From contig NCSJ02000242.1 in assembly GCA_002812745.2 (NCBI GenBank), forward strand, positions 1-64,000: DNA of 64,000 nt, given 5' to 3'. The position numbers and the translations under genes are program-made. The notes under the pieces are model-generated. The model worked only from the letters and a program-made list of their open reading frames with translations. It was not told the origin of the DNA and made no database searches. Below are positions 29,281 to 43,467 of the stretch, one piece after another; position 1 is the first letter of the stretch, and every line of letters starts with the position of its first letter. The DNA comes from Scytalidium lignicola. Its lineage: Eukaryota > Ascomycota > Leotiomycetes.

Positions 29281-32200
29281 AAGACAAATAAGTAGGCGTT
29301 ATGTATGTTAATGATATCCGAAATCTTAGATGCTTGAAAGATGTGAGACCTCTTTTCGGTTCTTATTTCTAGTGCTAATGAAATAAGTTTATCAAATGCT
29401 GACAAATTTATTTTCAGAAAGAAATCACTTCGATATAACTGCGAGTGATGTGAGATAAGGATGTGTCCTTTGTTGGTGATGAGTCTCATTGTCTCTTTAA
29501 ATTGAGCAAATCTTATTATAATCCTCTTTTCCCTAGGTGGTTATTATGCAGATACTTGTCCTTCTGTGATTATGATTATATCTTAAGTTTAACTATGTAC
29601 TACCAAGGGCATGGTATAACTGGAATAATCACTCATGGCCAAACAAGGCAGTATATAAGATCTTGTTCTTAGTGCCCAATTCATCTTAGTCTTCGCTTAA
29701 AAGAGTGTATAACTTCGGTGTGGATTTAAATTCTCCTTGGCCTTCAGGTTGAATTTCAGCCAAATATCCTTGTAAGTCTCTGAAATAGTAATGTATCTTA
29801 GAATATTTACTAACTGAAAAAAAAGTTATGACAAACTATTCATGTTCTATTATATTTGGGCTTTACCTCGAGTTTGCTTATGAACAACAAAATGATTATG
29901 AATGGATTTCTCTTACAAGAAATTCTACGTTGGAAGTTACAAGCATATTCTATGATATTCTTTTACTCTTCACATCGAATAAAATCATAAATGTTAATGT
30001 AATATAACAAATGAAATTAATCCACAACTTAGAGGCAATTAAGTCCTTTGAAGTTCTCTTTACTTATAGTCGACTTACTTTCTATCATTAGAGTACTAAT
30101 GTATATTTTACTATTAGGAGTCTTCACAATATCAAGAAGTTAGAAACCTGCAAAGTCAATCTTAGACTTACAAGAATTTCAATAACTCATTATGACAAAA
30201 GTATTGATATTCTAAAGTAATAGGATTACTCTTTAGACTCATCAATTTCAATGATTTATAATGAAAGAGATAACACTTTTATAAGTATTACCTTCATCTA
30301 TTACGGCTTAGTGTGAGAATTATATGTTAAAGGAATATTTATTAGCACAAATTTAACAAAGTCTTGCAGAGCTCCTACAAACTCCAAACAAGCAAGGACC
30401 ATCTCATTTGATACAAAACTTAATATAAGCTCTCTTTCTCTCTTTATCTACATCCTACTAATCCTATATCAAGCCTAATATGGCATAGTGGTTTTCATAA
30501 ATTTAAGATGAAATTAAGCTTTAACAAAGGTTATATTAAACTATTAACATTTCATTACATAAACATGAAATTATAAAATTGATTTAATAGTACTTTATAA
30601 TGTAACAATATTCGACTAATTATTAGAAAGTAAAAGCTTATCTTCTAATTTATTTTTGTGCAATATTCATTCTTTCGTAGATTTACGTTTACCAATGCCT
30701 TAATCAATAGCTTATCACTAAGGAATCACTACCTTAAAATAACTAATGTAAAAAATATTATAATTTTTTTTTTACTATAAATTACTATTAATATGATTAG
30801 TTTTAGTCTTGTAATATTTGAACTTATTGTGATATGCCAAGAAACTGACTACATACTAACCTACATACTATAGTAAAATAAATATGTAGCAGAGTAAATC
30901 AAAAACATTGATAACTTTACAACGCTAAGAAATATATTGGAAAATGAGACATATTAGTGTATTAGGGTTTCTGAATTTGTAATTGTGACAACATCGACTA
31001 ACTGGGCACTTTTCATCAACTAACAAATTACTTATTACATAAATACCTAACCTTTATTCTAGCCTACCTAACAATCAGCTTAATAATGGACTATCTTATA
31101 TATACAATTTTCTTTATAAATTCAAAGTAAGATTTGCATGATCAATATAGCATTTTACTAAGATATTTTGAAGAATTACTAAGACAAGAATAATAACTAA
31201 TAGTTAAAATATATTATAACCATAGTTTTAATAAATTATCTTTATTATAATAATTTTAGTAGACTATGAATCAACAACCATTACTACTTTGCTATACTAG
31301 TTATCATTTTTGCGCTCTTTGCTATTGTTAATCTCGACATCCCCTTTAATAATAAGATTTGTGTTAGTCTAACTTCTTAAAAGAACATTATAACTAGGGT
31401 GTATGCTGAACTGCATATTGTAGACCAATTTAGTCGACATCAATATATGAAATTCGTGGATAATAACAAATATGTTAATTGTAGTAAACTGGCCTGTTAC
31501 TTCTACTTCAACTAGCTAAGTAATCACAAGCATCAGTATACTCTACTAGTAATACACCACAAGATTATCCCTACTTATCGTAGGCCAGATAATAACATCA
31601 ATGAAGCTAGGGTTATTGTTTTAAAGAAGATGTACATGAAAATATGTAAAGGACTTGACCAAGACATCCTCAGCTTTCTAAATTCTGAACATAGAGATTT
31701 ATACTCTAGACGTCAGTATATGTCGACTAAGGGTTCAAGTCATGTAACAAGTCAAATCTCTTAATCCTGATATGGATTGAAAGTTGTGTGTAAAAACCAT
31801 ATTTCTATTTTCAAAACTCTTTGGGAACTTTCTAACTTAATCTAGTTTAGAGTTTAACAATAAAGTATCTTACCAAGGTACTTATCTGTATAATCCCGTT
31901 CGAAATCAGCTTTACTCCCTAGTATTCTATCATTTCATTATACTCTCACAATTGTATGTTAACATTATTTATGATTAACTTTAATTTGATCTTTATGATA
32001 CTTAAATTCTTTTTAAACATATAATGAATATTTTGCTTTAACTTATTGTTATAAGCAGATAACTTATTAACATTAACATAGATTTTGTCAGTAAGAAATA
32101 TAATTAACGCCTTTTTATAGTTAGCCAGACTAAGTAAAGTAACAAAACATTATCATTTTTATCAGTATTCAATGCCTTTGATTTTTGCTTTTCCTTATAT

Positions 32201-32400
32201 GCAGTAATAATGTTGTTTAAGACATTATATAGATGATTATTTAATAAAGCAAGACTTTTAAAGCGTTAAGATATAATAACTTCAGAAATATAGTAAAACG
32301 AGGTATATGTTATTACTCTTAAGAATTTTCAGAGTTACTAGTCTTAAAACTACATATTAATACCTTTCTAGATTTAACACTAAGGCTAATTATGTTGTTT
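29281..32400. other. AT-rich, RIP-like tract without identifiable gene
   Basis: More than 3 kb of dense stop codons in all frames and strong AT bias. Residual coding texture is seen on the plus strand at about 31400-31760 (for example FVDNNKYVNCSKLACYFYF and INEARVIVLKKMYMKICKGL), but no family is recognisable. This is most likely old repeat or gene material mutated by RIP. It abuts the WD40 pseudogene on its right. Confidence 0.45.
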
Positions 32401-35400
32401 GACATAACTGAACATAATAGCTCAGATTGTGACGGCTGATACTCTGAGGGTAATTACATTGAATTTTTTGAATTATATGTTATCTACGTCTTATCTAAAC
32501 TTAAACCATAACCTTGATATTGAGGATTTTGAGGATCTGTTATACTTTGTGTTACATTTGAGGACAATGATGTATTAATAATAATAGTACTAATTTCAGT
32601 ATGAAAACATGAATTAGTAGTATTAAAGGATATGTTGTAAAATGTCTTGTTAATATAAAGTGTTTGTAAACAAGTGTTATTACTAGCATTCTAGATTTTA
32701 ACTGTTTTATCATGTGATGCTAATACAAGTTATGTTAAGTTATATAAGAAAATAACTGACTTAACCTAATTATTATAACCTTTAAACATTAACAAACATT
32801 TATTATTACTTATATCTTAAATCTTAACAGTTTTATTATATGATGTTGATGTAAGTTATGTCAAGTTGTATGAAAAGAAAATTAAATAGACTAGACCATT
32901 ATAACTTTCAAGTGTTTTTAAACATTCACTATTGTTTATATCTTAAATCTTGACTATACTATCATCTGATGTTAATACAAGTTATGTTGAATTATATAAG
33001 AAGATAACTGAATTAACTTAGTCAATATAATTATTAAATGTTTATAAACATTTATTATTACTTATATCCTAGATCTTGATTATACTATCATTTGATGTTA
33101 ATGTAAGTTATATTAAGTTGTATAAAAAGGCAACTGAATAGACTAAACTGTTATAACCTTTAAATGTTTTCAAACATTCATCATTACTTATATCCTAGAT
33201 CTTGACTATACTATCATTTGATGTTGATACAAGTTATATTAAGTTATATAAGAAGGTAATTAAATAAATTGAACTAATATAGCCTTCACATGTTTATAAA
33301 CACTTGTTATTGCTTGTATTCTAAATCTTGATTATACTATCAGATAATGTTAATGTAAGTTATGTTAAATCATATAAGAAGATAATTGAATTGACAAGAC
33401 TATTATAACTTTTAAATGTTTATAAACATTTATTGTATTTTATACTCCAGATCTTAACTGTCTTATCATCTGATGCTGATATAAGTTATGTTAAGTCATG
33501 TAAGAAGGCAACTGAATTAATTAAATGGCTATGTCCTTCAAATGTTTGTAAACACTTATTACTACTTATATCCCAAATCTTAACTATGTTATTTAATGTT
33601 AATACAAGTCATGTTAAGTCTTATGAGAAGACAATTAAATTAACTGAATTAATCTGACCAAATATTTACAAACACTTATTATTACTTGTATTCTAAATCT
33701 TGACTATGCTATTATATGACATTGATATAAGTTATGTTGAATCATATAAGAAGATAACTGAATTGATTAAGTTATTATAATCTTCAAGTGTTTACAAACA
33801 TTTACTATTACTTGTATCCTAGATATTAACTATACTATCATTTAACATTGATGTAAGTTGTACTGAATAATATAAGAAAATAATTAACCTGATCTAATTA
33901 CTATGTCTTTTAAGTGTTTGTAAACACTTGCCATTGTTTACATCCTAGATTTTGACTATGTTATCTTCTGACATTGATACAAGTTATATTAAGTCATGTG
34001 AAAAGGCAACTGAATTAACTAAATTGTTATGTCCTTTAAGAGTTTGCAAACATTTGCTATTGTTTGTATTTTAAATCTTGACTATTTTATTATTTGATGT
34101 TGATACAAGATATGTTGAGTTATATGAAAAAATAACTGAATAAACTAGACTGTTATAGCCTTCAAACATCTACAAACACTTATTATTGATTGTATCCTAG
34201 ATCTTGATTGTTTAGTTATATGACATTGATGTAAGTCATGTTGAGTTATGTGAGAAGGCAGCCAACAAAACCTGATCACTATAACCTTCAAGCGTCTGTA
34301 AGCAGGCATTTTATTCATCTCTCATAGTTAGCGTTATTATAATCCACCTTAGCTCTTCTTCATTAAAACAACTCCTTGTTAAACTGCAAGTTGAACTAAA
34401 CAGAAGTGTAAATGCATATATTTACAAAGGATTATTTTCTATTGTATGCTTGTGATATATCATAAATCAGCGCACATCTTGAACTAACTTTATCAATTGA
34501 AATGAGTTTGCTTTTCTCTTAAATTATGTTAGCCTAAATTATAAATAGTCTTACTAAGTTGAGAATTACCTGAATTAAAGATTCGAGTCTTGTTATTGAA
34601 AGTACTCCTTGTGATATGCTTTTGCAAAGGTTAAAAGCCTCAAGCTAGTAAAGGTATTTCATTTTTATAAATACATTGATTATGCCTTCATCTTGAAGGT
34701 TAACCTCATGATTTGCATAAGGGTTAGAATTCTAGTCATAAAGGTGATCAATCTAATAAATGCATGAGTAGTATAATACTGTCAATGTGTTTAAATCTAG
34801 TTGTCTAACCTACTCAATAAGGTATCCTAATGCTTGTAAGTTGTAGATGTCTTGTTGTAATGTTTAAGATATGATTTGGAATAATCTTGAAAAAGATTAT
34901 ATAGTGAATTTCCTCTTTTCCAAACAGNAAAAATTTTATCCAAGGCATTTTTGAATAAATAATCTCTTGCAGACTAATGCATAAAATATATAATATCTTC
35001 TTGAATAATGAAGAACAAATTACAAAGGCTAATAATCTCTTTTAATGACTTTAGATTATTAAACTCATTGTTGAGCATCTCAACAAGAGACATTAGTTCT
35101 TTTAATGTAATAAGTCTATATATAATAGTAATAGCAATAAGTATTTGCTTGTAAAGATCAGTATTATCTGAATTGTATATTTACTCTATCATTCGCTTAT
35201 AAAGAGAATCAAGTCCAGGTGGAAACGTGATTAGTTTTGTGATGGTCTTCTATTATGGAATCTTCGTAAGATTTTGGCAAACTAAAGTTACCCAGAGGAA
35301 TGTGTTATTCGCATTTGAAAAGAGATAGTTTAACACAATGTCTTATATCTTGTTATCATACTTATTTAGTTACATTAACTAAAGTACTTTATACTGGATG

Positions 35401-37211
35401 TATTTGTTGACAGCCTTAGAAATAAACTTTACATTCAACTTAAGACATAACTATACTTTATAGCTGGCCTTTTTTAACTGTCTTTCGACGTTAGGCTAGT
35501 TATAGTTAGAAACAATCTACTTAATATAAGNAAAAAATAGACGACTTCTGGACAATAAAGTCTAATAGTTTTAGCAAGTTGTTTAGTATACATTCATTGA
35601 GTGTATTGATGATCAAGTAAGTATTGTTCAAGCTTAGATCTTGTAGAATATTTGTGAAGATCTCAGACAAGGCAACTTAAGCATTCATATTCTCGAAGAG
35701 AGTTTCACTTGTATGATCATACTTCTTTTGTATATACGAGATAAGTGATTGTTGCTGATTGACAAGCAAGTATACTAGACCTTGTAACATGGCTGTAATG
35801 TTATTGATTCGTAAGTTAGTAGTTTGACAAAAGAAGTAGGATAGAATATCCGTCTTAATTATTAACTTCTTCAGCTTGTTGACAATACCACAGAGTAGCA
35901 TGGTCTTGCCCTTGCTAAGGTCATCCTTGATTTATAATAATTGGTTTTCCTGGCTATACTATTGTTGGAAGTCAGAATTTTCAAGAATCTAGTAGTACAA
36001 GTCTTTTAACAGGCTATCTTTGGTATCCCCAATACACTTCTTGTTATCATGGGGGTTGGTTAGACATAAGTGTTATATGTATTCGTTGTCTTTTTCGTCT
36101 AGTTTAACTGAAACTTGTTATTGTAAAAGGTAGTAAATATCTTAAAGCAACTTTAATTCTTGGTTCTTTGTAATATCAAGAAGTTGTTCTAGGTGGAGGT
36201 TGATTTTCTGAGAAGTGTATGCATACGAATCCTATTATATAGCATTTTCCGCAACCTCAACACTTTACAAGGACTTATTCTAGTTGTCAAGCTTGATTGT
36301 GTCGTGAAGGAAGACGAGATACTGGTTCCGGTAGCAAGAGCCTGCACTTTTTATCAGGTACAAAAGTAATGCTTAATAGAGGTTATTGACTTACTGTTCA
36401 AGTTGGCCTCAAACCTCAGGGGATGTCTTAACATCAACAGTATTCTTTTTGAGTAAAAGGCTTGAAAGTTCACTGTACTACTTCATTCTGGAGATAACAT
36501 GGATAATGCTATTATGATTTGCCTTCGTCTTGGTAGTTGGGTTCACAAATATCTTGTATGTCAGCATAATCTTTACAACCGAATGGAGTGACCTACTTGT
36601 ATGGCAAAGCAAACACCTGTCCAGGTTAGAGCAGCTTGTGGTACTGTCTGAAGAGTAGAGGCAATTAGGTTGTTCAGCAATAGAAGGCCTTGTAAGGAGG
36701 CCCTTACAGTCTGCTTGATCTTACTCTCCTATTCAGTCTTTTTCAGACCAGCTAATGTAAGCTGTTCTATCTGTGACCATATCTTTCCTTTGTTTATTTG
36801 TTCGATTAAATTTGTGTCTATTTGTGATCCTTCTACACTTGAATTGTCCTTTCTGAGTTCTCAGGATAAGATCCTCTTGTATGCATTGACCAACTTGGAC
36901 TCTTTCTGTTTAAGTCTGTCGTATGCTTTATTCCAAAGGCATTCCAAGATATTCAATGAGGGAGATGTTATGAGCATAAGCTGAGCAGTAAACGTGGGGA
37001 GTTGTGAAGTGGCAGGAGGGAGAATTGGTAAGTGTAGAGGGGCAGGGTGATAGACAGAAGACGCTAGTATGGTAGCATCTCGGGAAGAATTGATACTGGC
37101 ACTCGTTGGAGGTGTAGTAATGAAGGAAATGTTAGTCAAACTAGTCTCCGTGATGATTGTTGGTTGTGATGTCGACAAGGTAGACCTTACATTCACATTT
37201 GATTTGCTCAT
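32400..37211 (-). pseudogene. RIP-degraded NACHT-WD40 (NWD-type STAND/NLR) receptor
   Basis: Reading the minus strand from 37211: a low-complexity Ser/Thr/Pro start (MSKSNVNVRSTLSTSQPT), then the NWD NACHT N-terminal domain (LWNKAYDRLKQKESKLVNAY; later TVPQAALTWTGVCFAIQ). Next comes the linker LCLTNPHDNKKCIGDTKDSL, then the NACHT P-loop KGKTMLLCGIVNKLKK with LSYFFCQTTNLRINN (35930-35680) and the Walker B region YLIINTLNEC. The C-terminus (34300-32400) is an array of WD40 repeats. Many codons are lost by TGG-to-TAG and CAG-to-TAG changes, and single ambiguous bases lie at about 34928 and 35531. Intact relatives are fungal allorecognition and cell-death receptors such as HET-E/HET-D. The N-terminal third is much less mutated than the repeat array. 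Confidence 0.85.
32640..34310 (-). repeat. Tandem WD40-coding repeats, about 13 units of about 126 bp
   Basis: A phrase like GATGTTAATACAAGTTATGTT recurs at about 32725, 32850, 32975, 33100, 33225, 33350, 33475, 33597, 33720, 33846, 33972, 34100 and 34225, a spacing of about 126 bases (42 codons). On the minus strand each unit reads as a WD40 blade: a decayed CLKTLEGH-like stretch, then a V-S-VAF-like stretch, then SDDSIVKI-stop-D where the family has SDDSTVKIWD. The Trp codon has turned to TAG in most units. High unit similarity with uniform transition damage suggests that RIP hit an array that was already nearly identical between repeats. Confidence 0.9.
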
Positions 37212-37789
37212 AGACTTCTCGGAGTGTTGTGATTTATGATTCCTAAGGTGAAATTTGGAGAAGAATGATTTTCCAGCTATAGCTTTTGCAAGTCCAAAGA
37301 AATAGGTTCACAAGAGCAGTGTTAAAACTTGCTGGAGGTTGGTCGGCGATGCAGTCGATGATGGAGGGGCTGGAAAGACTGCAGGCCTGCGAGAGGCCGG
37401 CGCTTTGATCACCAATCGAAATCCATAAGTGCACAACGTCGTTATATAGTGCATATTCAAAGGTAAAGCAAGCACTTTTAACGTAAGTAAATAATGCTCC
37501 AAATAAAACTGAGCATGTTGTAGGGAGTAGTCATGGTACCTCGATTACGTGAACAGGTAAGCTGTTGATTTACGCTAACGACACTCTTGTGCCAGGAATC
37601 GGAAACCATGCACAATTATAGAACGATAAATATAAGATTATCGATCGAAGAGTGATTTCAATGTACTGTTTATAAGCCTGTAGTATATTTGTATGGTTTA
37701 CATCGATGGATTGAAAGGTAGCTTTGATCACTACTTCAGCAGTAGCTTTTCAGCTTATCGAGACTTCCGCTGTTGCCTACTACTGTTCT
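37212..37789. other. Spacer between receptor pseudogene and LINE 3' end
   Basis: On the minus strand 37502-37243 there is a short open texture (LVIKAPASRRPAVFPAPPSS) that could be 5' leader or N-terminal sequence of the receptor pseudogene. Otherwise nothing is seen. Confidence 0.35.
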
Positions 37790-37936
37790 AAGTTAAGTTA
37801 AGTTAATTGTGTAAGCTTCTCGCTCTGGGCTATAAGCTATCCTAATTGTTCCGGTGCTGGCCATTGCTTCCGGGCTTAAAAACTTGCTGGTCGTAACCAG
37901 TCAAGCCTAGAGGTTCAGGTATTGCTACCTCCCCTC

Positions 37937-40900
37937 TTACTCCACCACTTCCGCCTCCGCTCCCTCTCTACTAGCTTCGTTCTCTCCTTCCCCCCTCACT
38001 GCCATTTGAGATTGAAATCTGCCTGTTGCCTTCACAAATTGAATCACCGCCTTGATAGCATTTATGTTTGGTTTCCATTTCTCCTTGCTTCCATCAATCT
38101 GTTTCCTTGTTCGTCTATTTATCCGTCCGCTCCATCCCCCTAGTGCATATGAGAGATCTCCCATCCTCTCGCCCAATATTTCTCGTAGCGCTTGTCTTTG
38201 CTCTGTCCATTGTGGGCATTGAAAGACAAAGTGGCGCACCGTCTCTTCTTCAACCCCGCATTGACATCTCGCTGACTCTGCTCTGTGTATTCGTGCCATC
38301 GGACCGTTTAAAGCTAAATGTCCTGTCCGTAGCTGGATAACGATAGCTGCATCTTGACTATTCAAGGTACTGTATACTTTAGCTATGTGTTGCTGCGGTA
38401 GAGCTTTATCAATAGTTCTCGTGAACATGCCAGAGCAGGTTCGCTTAAATAGCCGCTCGCACAACTTAAGTATTCTTCCTTGTCCTGCTCTAAGTGCTTG
38501 TGATTTGAGACGTAGAGTAAGTTCGTCCCCTACTTCATTTCCTCTTGTTGTAGATTTTTGTGCATATTTGTGTGCAAGCTCATTACCATGGACGCCCTCA
38601 TGCGCTGGCACCCACCGTAGGGTGATTTTCGTTCCCTCTGCTCGAAGTCCTGCAGTTATCTGTATTATTTCTTGAATGATATACTGTCCACTCTGTTGGT
38701 GTGGTCTCCGTAACGATTTCATTACGCTTTGGCAGTCTGTCAAGATAGTTATGCCTTTTTGTCGCAGTTGAGGTGCGTGACTGCGCAGAATCCTTACTGC
38801 TTTCCGAATTGCTCTTAATTCTGCAGCGTATTCGTTGTCGTCATCTCTAGGAGCAGCAGTTTCGTATACTGCTACCTATTCGCCTTCGCGTGTCTTCGTC
38901 CCAAGCACTGGTTTTAGGTTGATGAAGGGGAGCTCACTCTTGCGCCATACGACAGCATGTCCCGTGAGACCTTTCCTGGCTGACCCGTCCATGTATATAG
39001 CGGGTGCTATCGACGGATCCCAGGCTTCCATGACTGCGAGGTTCCTATCCTCCGTAATGATAATGGCTTCAAACGGACTGCCTATTGCTAGGTGGACTGG
39101 GAATGGGTGGATTACTTCAAGGTCCTTTGCTGTTTCTCCTTCAATATCCGTGGTGAATTCCTTTAGCATACGGCGAAGCGGTGACATGATCTTGGTGGTA
39201 GTTGGTCGTATGCCGTTCTTGAGTTGCCACCAAGGGTGTTCTTTTGGGAGGGTATGAAGCTCTACCGCATATCGTAGGACCTTCATCCGGAGGCGAATGG
39301 CGGTGGGTAGTAAACCACACTCGGCTTCTAGAATGACGTTTGCTGCTGTTCGGTATGCCCCTGTTATTATTCGACTTCCTAGGCGTTGTACCGCTTCTAA
39401 TGTCTTTTCCGCAAATTGTCCTCGCTCCTGGACTTTGTACCACACCGAGGCTGCGTAGTCCAATTTGGATGCTACAGTAGAAATGTATAGTTGCTTCATT
39501 GCCGAAGGCCTTAGGCCTCGAAGCATCCCTAGGGCAATGCACTGCGTCATCCCCTTCCTTGCTGCCTTCTGGACCTGCTCTCTCATTCGGAGTTTGCTGT
39601 CGAGCAGCACTCCTAGGATTTTCACGGTTTCACTTGGCGCTACCCAGACCCCGTTCATTCGAATTGGCAGGTAAGGTCGTTGCACTTTCTCTTCATTTCT
39701 CGTGAAGTGAATGAACTGCGTTTTGTCGGCTTCAAATGTAGCGCCACTTTGCCTCTGCCATTGAACCACTCTTGGTATAATATCATCCTGTATCCTTTGT
39801 GTGTTCTCTTCTAGTGACTTTCCCGTGACCCAGGCCGTGTAGTCGTCAACAAAACCCATATCCCCTTCCGTGCTGTTCACCATGCCATTCAATAAGCTTG
39901 CATTGTATACGATGTATGCTATTGGGGATAGTGATGACCCCTGTGGCAAGCCTGGGTGGAGGATATCTTCCATATTAGAACAATAGTCCTCGAAGGCCAC
40001 ACATGCCCTCCGATTGCTGCAGAAGCTGTATACCCATTTCACAAGAATCCTTGGGACGTTGTGTTCCTCCAGTCTTCTTTTCAAGACTTCCTTATTAACA
40101 CCATTGTATGCTCCCTGGACATCAAACGTAACTAAGGATAAGACCTTCCTTGTGCGCCATGCATCGTGAATTTTTTCGATTAGGAGCATGAGTGCATGCT
40201 CTGTGGATCGTCGCGGCCTTGCTCCAAATTGCGTGCGAGGAAGTAGGTTGTTCCTCTCTAGGTATTCCGAAATTCGTCTTGCGATGACCTTCTCCAGTCC
40301 CTTGCCGATAGTTTGTAGCAACGAGATCGGTCTGTAGGCCTTGGGAATGGTGTAATCTGGTTTCCCAGGCTTTCGTATGACAACTATCTTAGCCTCTCTC
40401 CATGTTGTAGGTACATGGCCCAATTCGAATGATTTTTGGTACAGGGCTACAATCCATTCCTTGGCCACAGGCCACAGTTCTTGCCACGCACGAAAAGGAA
40501 TTCCGTCTGGTCCAGGAGCCTTCCTAGGGTTAGAGCTGAAAATGGCTTCTTGAACTTCCTCTTCACTTATTGGGCTGCAGCTCATATCGCTGGTATTATT
40601 GTTGTCTTCGCTGCCGGGATCTTGTAGGTTAACTTCTGGTTCCGGTTGTGGTGGGAAGAAGGTTCGCATAAGCATCTCTGCTTTATCGCCATCCTCTTCT
40701 GCCACTTCTCCTTCTCGTCGTAATATCAGGATGTTCCACGCTTTCTCTTCCTTGTTGACGTATAAGAGCGCCTTCCATACATTGTTCGTGTCGTTCAGGA
40801 ACTCCTGCCAATATTGTTTTTTCTGCACTTCAATAGCTTGTATATATTGTTGTTTCGCTACCCGCGCTGCATCTCGTATCCTCGAATCGTATTCGCCTCT

Positions 40901-41932
40901 CCTGGTGGCGGATGTCCACTGGTTGTGTCGGTAGTTGTATTCTTTCCGTAATCTGGATAGCTCTATTGTCCACCACCTCTTGACGTATGGAAAAGGCTTA
41001 GGAGGGGAAATCATTTCTTGCAGAGTTTCTTGAACTAAATTCCCAAGCTCTTGTGCATGCTAGTCTAGATGGATTGTGGTTTTGATTGATGGAGCTTGGT
41101 TAAGCTTAGCCGCTAGTGCTCCCCGAATTCGTTCCCAGTCTGCCATCTGATATGATCTATGCTGGGTCCTAGGTGTTCTGATGGGTTGTTGGATATTGAG
41201 ACAAGTTGCTATTGCTTTGTGGTCCGATCCATGATCCGTGTCGTGTAGTTGGCATGAGAGAACCTGATTAACGAGAGAGCTTGATATGAAGATCAAATCA
41301 ATTGTCGATCTCTGGCCTGTTCCTTCGTTCTTGTATGTAATTGTACCGACAGGAAGGATGCTTTGGAGATAATTCTGTGCCATGAAGCTCAAGATAGGCT
41401 CTGCTTCTCCCTGTCTAAACTGGCTGAAGTTCAGTCCTCCCCATAATCTGTTGTGTTTGTTGAAATCGCCGGCCAAGATTAGGCGGAAGTTTTCTCCTTG
41501 TTGAGTAAGAGTGTCTACAAGACATTGAACTAGATTCAGGCGGTCCTCTAACATCCGCTTACATTCAGCATCTGAATTGCTGTATAGAACGTATATTGAT
41601 ATTATCACCAGAATGTGTTCCTCATGTTTAACTGTTAGTGCTGTTATATCTGAACTGTTGATTTTAAGCTGTCGGACTCCTTTTATCCTCTTGTTGACAT
41701 AGATCATGCTTCTAAAGTTATATGGTTGCTGGTATGCCAGCACGAACTCTGTGGGTAAGATCACACTCTAATAGTGGTGTTGTGGCACAACAGGTTGGTT
41801 ATGCCCCTTCGGAGTAAAGCGATATGGTTCCATGAGTAAGATAATGTTGATATCATTTGTACCGTCGTCGTTTAGTAGGCTCAACTGGGCAGCTTGCCGT
41901 TTGCCTGCATTCCACTGTAGTATTCAAAATGG
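37937..41932 (-). pseudogene. LINE ORF2 (endonuclease, reverse transcriptase, RNase H), four stops
   Basis: One frame runs across the whole span. The AP-like endonuclease (about 41930-41100) starts ILQWNAGKRQAAQL and includes ILAGDFNKHNRLWGG and the DHGSDHKAI motif. The reverse transcriptase (41014 to about 39700) includes KAPGPDGIPFRAW, YRPISLLQTIGKGLEKV, GLPQGSSLSPI and the catalytic box as FVDDYTAW (the family usually has YADD/FVDD). RNase H (about 39000-38400) has the YMDGSARKG, DCQSVM and RWVPAHEGVHGNE motifs. A C-terminal zinc-like CQCGVEEETVRHFVFQC follows. In-frame stops are at 41926-41924 (TGA), 41770-41768, 41062-41060 and 38878-38876 (all TAG). All are consistent with transition mutations, so the copy is dead but easily read. 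Confidence 0.87.
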
Positions 41933-41934
41933 TT

Positions 41935-43332
41935 TTATAAGCATGGAGTGAAAGTATATCCTCGGCCCTCTCTCTGTCTGCGCAAGATTCGTTCCTTCTC
42001 CTGTCGGTAATGTGGGCACATCAGGTTAGTAGCTTTGTACGCTCCAAGACATGAAGCACATTTATCTGGGTTCCTGCCTGTGCAATTCATTGTCTGGTGT
42101 TGACCTGCACACTTTGCACACCGAGTTGGGTTGTTGCATTTGGCTTGCATGTGTCCATACCGGTTGCACTTGTAACACCGTGTAGGCGTTTCTTGTCGAA
42201 CATATTCGCATACCCCAGCCAGAGACGGCCCCACTTTGAGTTCCCTTTTTCCTAACACTTGTCACGCCGCCGCCCAGGAGTCCAAGTATGCTACTATTGA
42301 GCCTTGCATCTTTTCAGTTGGCTTACTTATCCAGTGCATCATCTTAACCTTGACATTTATTCCTTCTTTTGAATTTCCACTCTCGATTATCTGGGCTGCA
42401 TCACTTCTAAACTGCCACCCATCTCCTTCATTCATGCAGAGAACTTCTCTCAATACTCCATCTAGTTTAATTGGATACCATGTTGCCAATTTCATCTTTG
42501 CCTCTTCACCAAAGCCTCTTACCCAATTTGTGTCATCTCGTGCTGCCTCTGCCTGCTCCTTGGTTTCCATCGTAAGGTCGATTCTTTCGCGGGCTACCCG
42601 GTTAATCCCAGAAATCTTCGCCTTTGCTGCTGGCAACTTTTCTTCCAATTCCTTCTCCGCAAGTTTCTTGAGGTCTTCCAGGGTCATGTCTCTGCACTGT
42701 GCGGCCGTCCTACCAAGGGTGATTGAGACTACTCTTTCTCGATTTGTCAATGTTTACTGTTTACTGCAGTCATTCGTCATATGCGTGTGTTCCTGTCCGT
42801 TCTGTGATCGAGCTGCTATGGCTGCCCAGGTTTGATCAGTTGCTATCGTTGGCTTTGCGGTAACTCTCGTCTGAATCTCTCTCAGGGTCATCCTCAGCTG
42901 GCCATTGCTTGCCATTAGCATTGTTTTTGTGTCTTCCAGCTCTTTCCTGGTTGCCGCTAATTCCGCCGTGATGTTTGTAAGCTTTTGCTGCATTTCATCC
43001 TTTCCGTTCCTCAGTTCTTGGATCGTGTGCAAGATCGTTTTCAGCAATTCGGTGTCATGTCCTTTTCCCGCGACTGTCCTCTTGATGGTTTTGGTTGGCG
43101 TTCCCAGCACTCTCCGGATCCGTCTCGGCTTTGGCGTTGCTGGAATTGCAACCACAATTCCTTGTTCATTGTTGGCTCCATTCTCAATGTCCCCATCTTG
43201 ACTATATGCTCTCACGGTCTCTTCCGTCAGTGGTTCAGAGGCATTGCTGTCCTGCGTATTTTCACGTGTCGTTGTATCCCATTCGCTTAAGCTTTGACGC
43301 GCGCTCCGCGTCAACGTAGTTCCCTCCGCCAT
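41935..43332 (-). pseudogene. LINE ORF1 (gag-like, CCHC zinc knuckles), two stops
   Basis: A single frame of about 465 codons starts MAEGTTLTRSARQSL. It has a coiled-coil segment (LKTILHTIQELRNGKDEMQQ and following), a central domain beginning MTNRERVVSITLGRTAAQCR, and a C-terminal cluster of zinc knuckles: CYKCNRYGHMQAKC, CAKCAGQHQTMNC and CASCLGAYKATNLMC. In-frame stops are TAA at 42756-42754 (fits CAA to TAA) and TGA at 42264-42262 (fits CGA to TGA). The family role is RNA binding and packaging of the element RNA. With the two stops this copy cannot make the full protein. Confidence 0.85.
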
Positions 43333-43467
43333 ACTCCTCCACCTTCCTGAATCCCACGCCAGTGTAAGTTAGTAAAATTGGTTGATATCTCCTCCTTTCC
43401 TACTGCAAAGATTTCCCGCTACTGGAAGAAGGGTTGCCCTTCTACTGTTCTTTTTATTGTTCTAATT

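Noticed and set aside
32640..34310. CRISPR array (regular spacing of repeats)
   Set aside because: The 126-bp units are repeats throughout with no unique spacers and read as WD40 blades on the minus strand.
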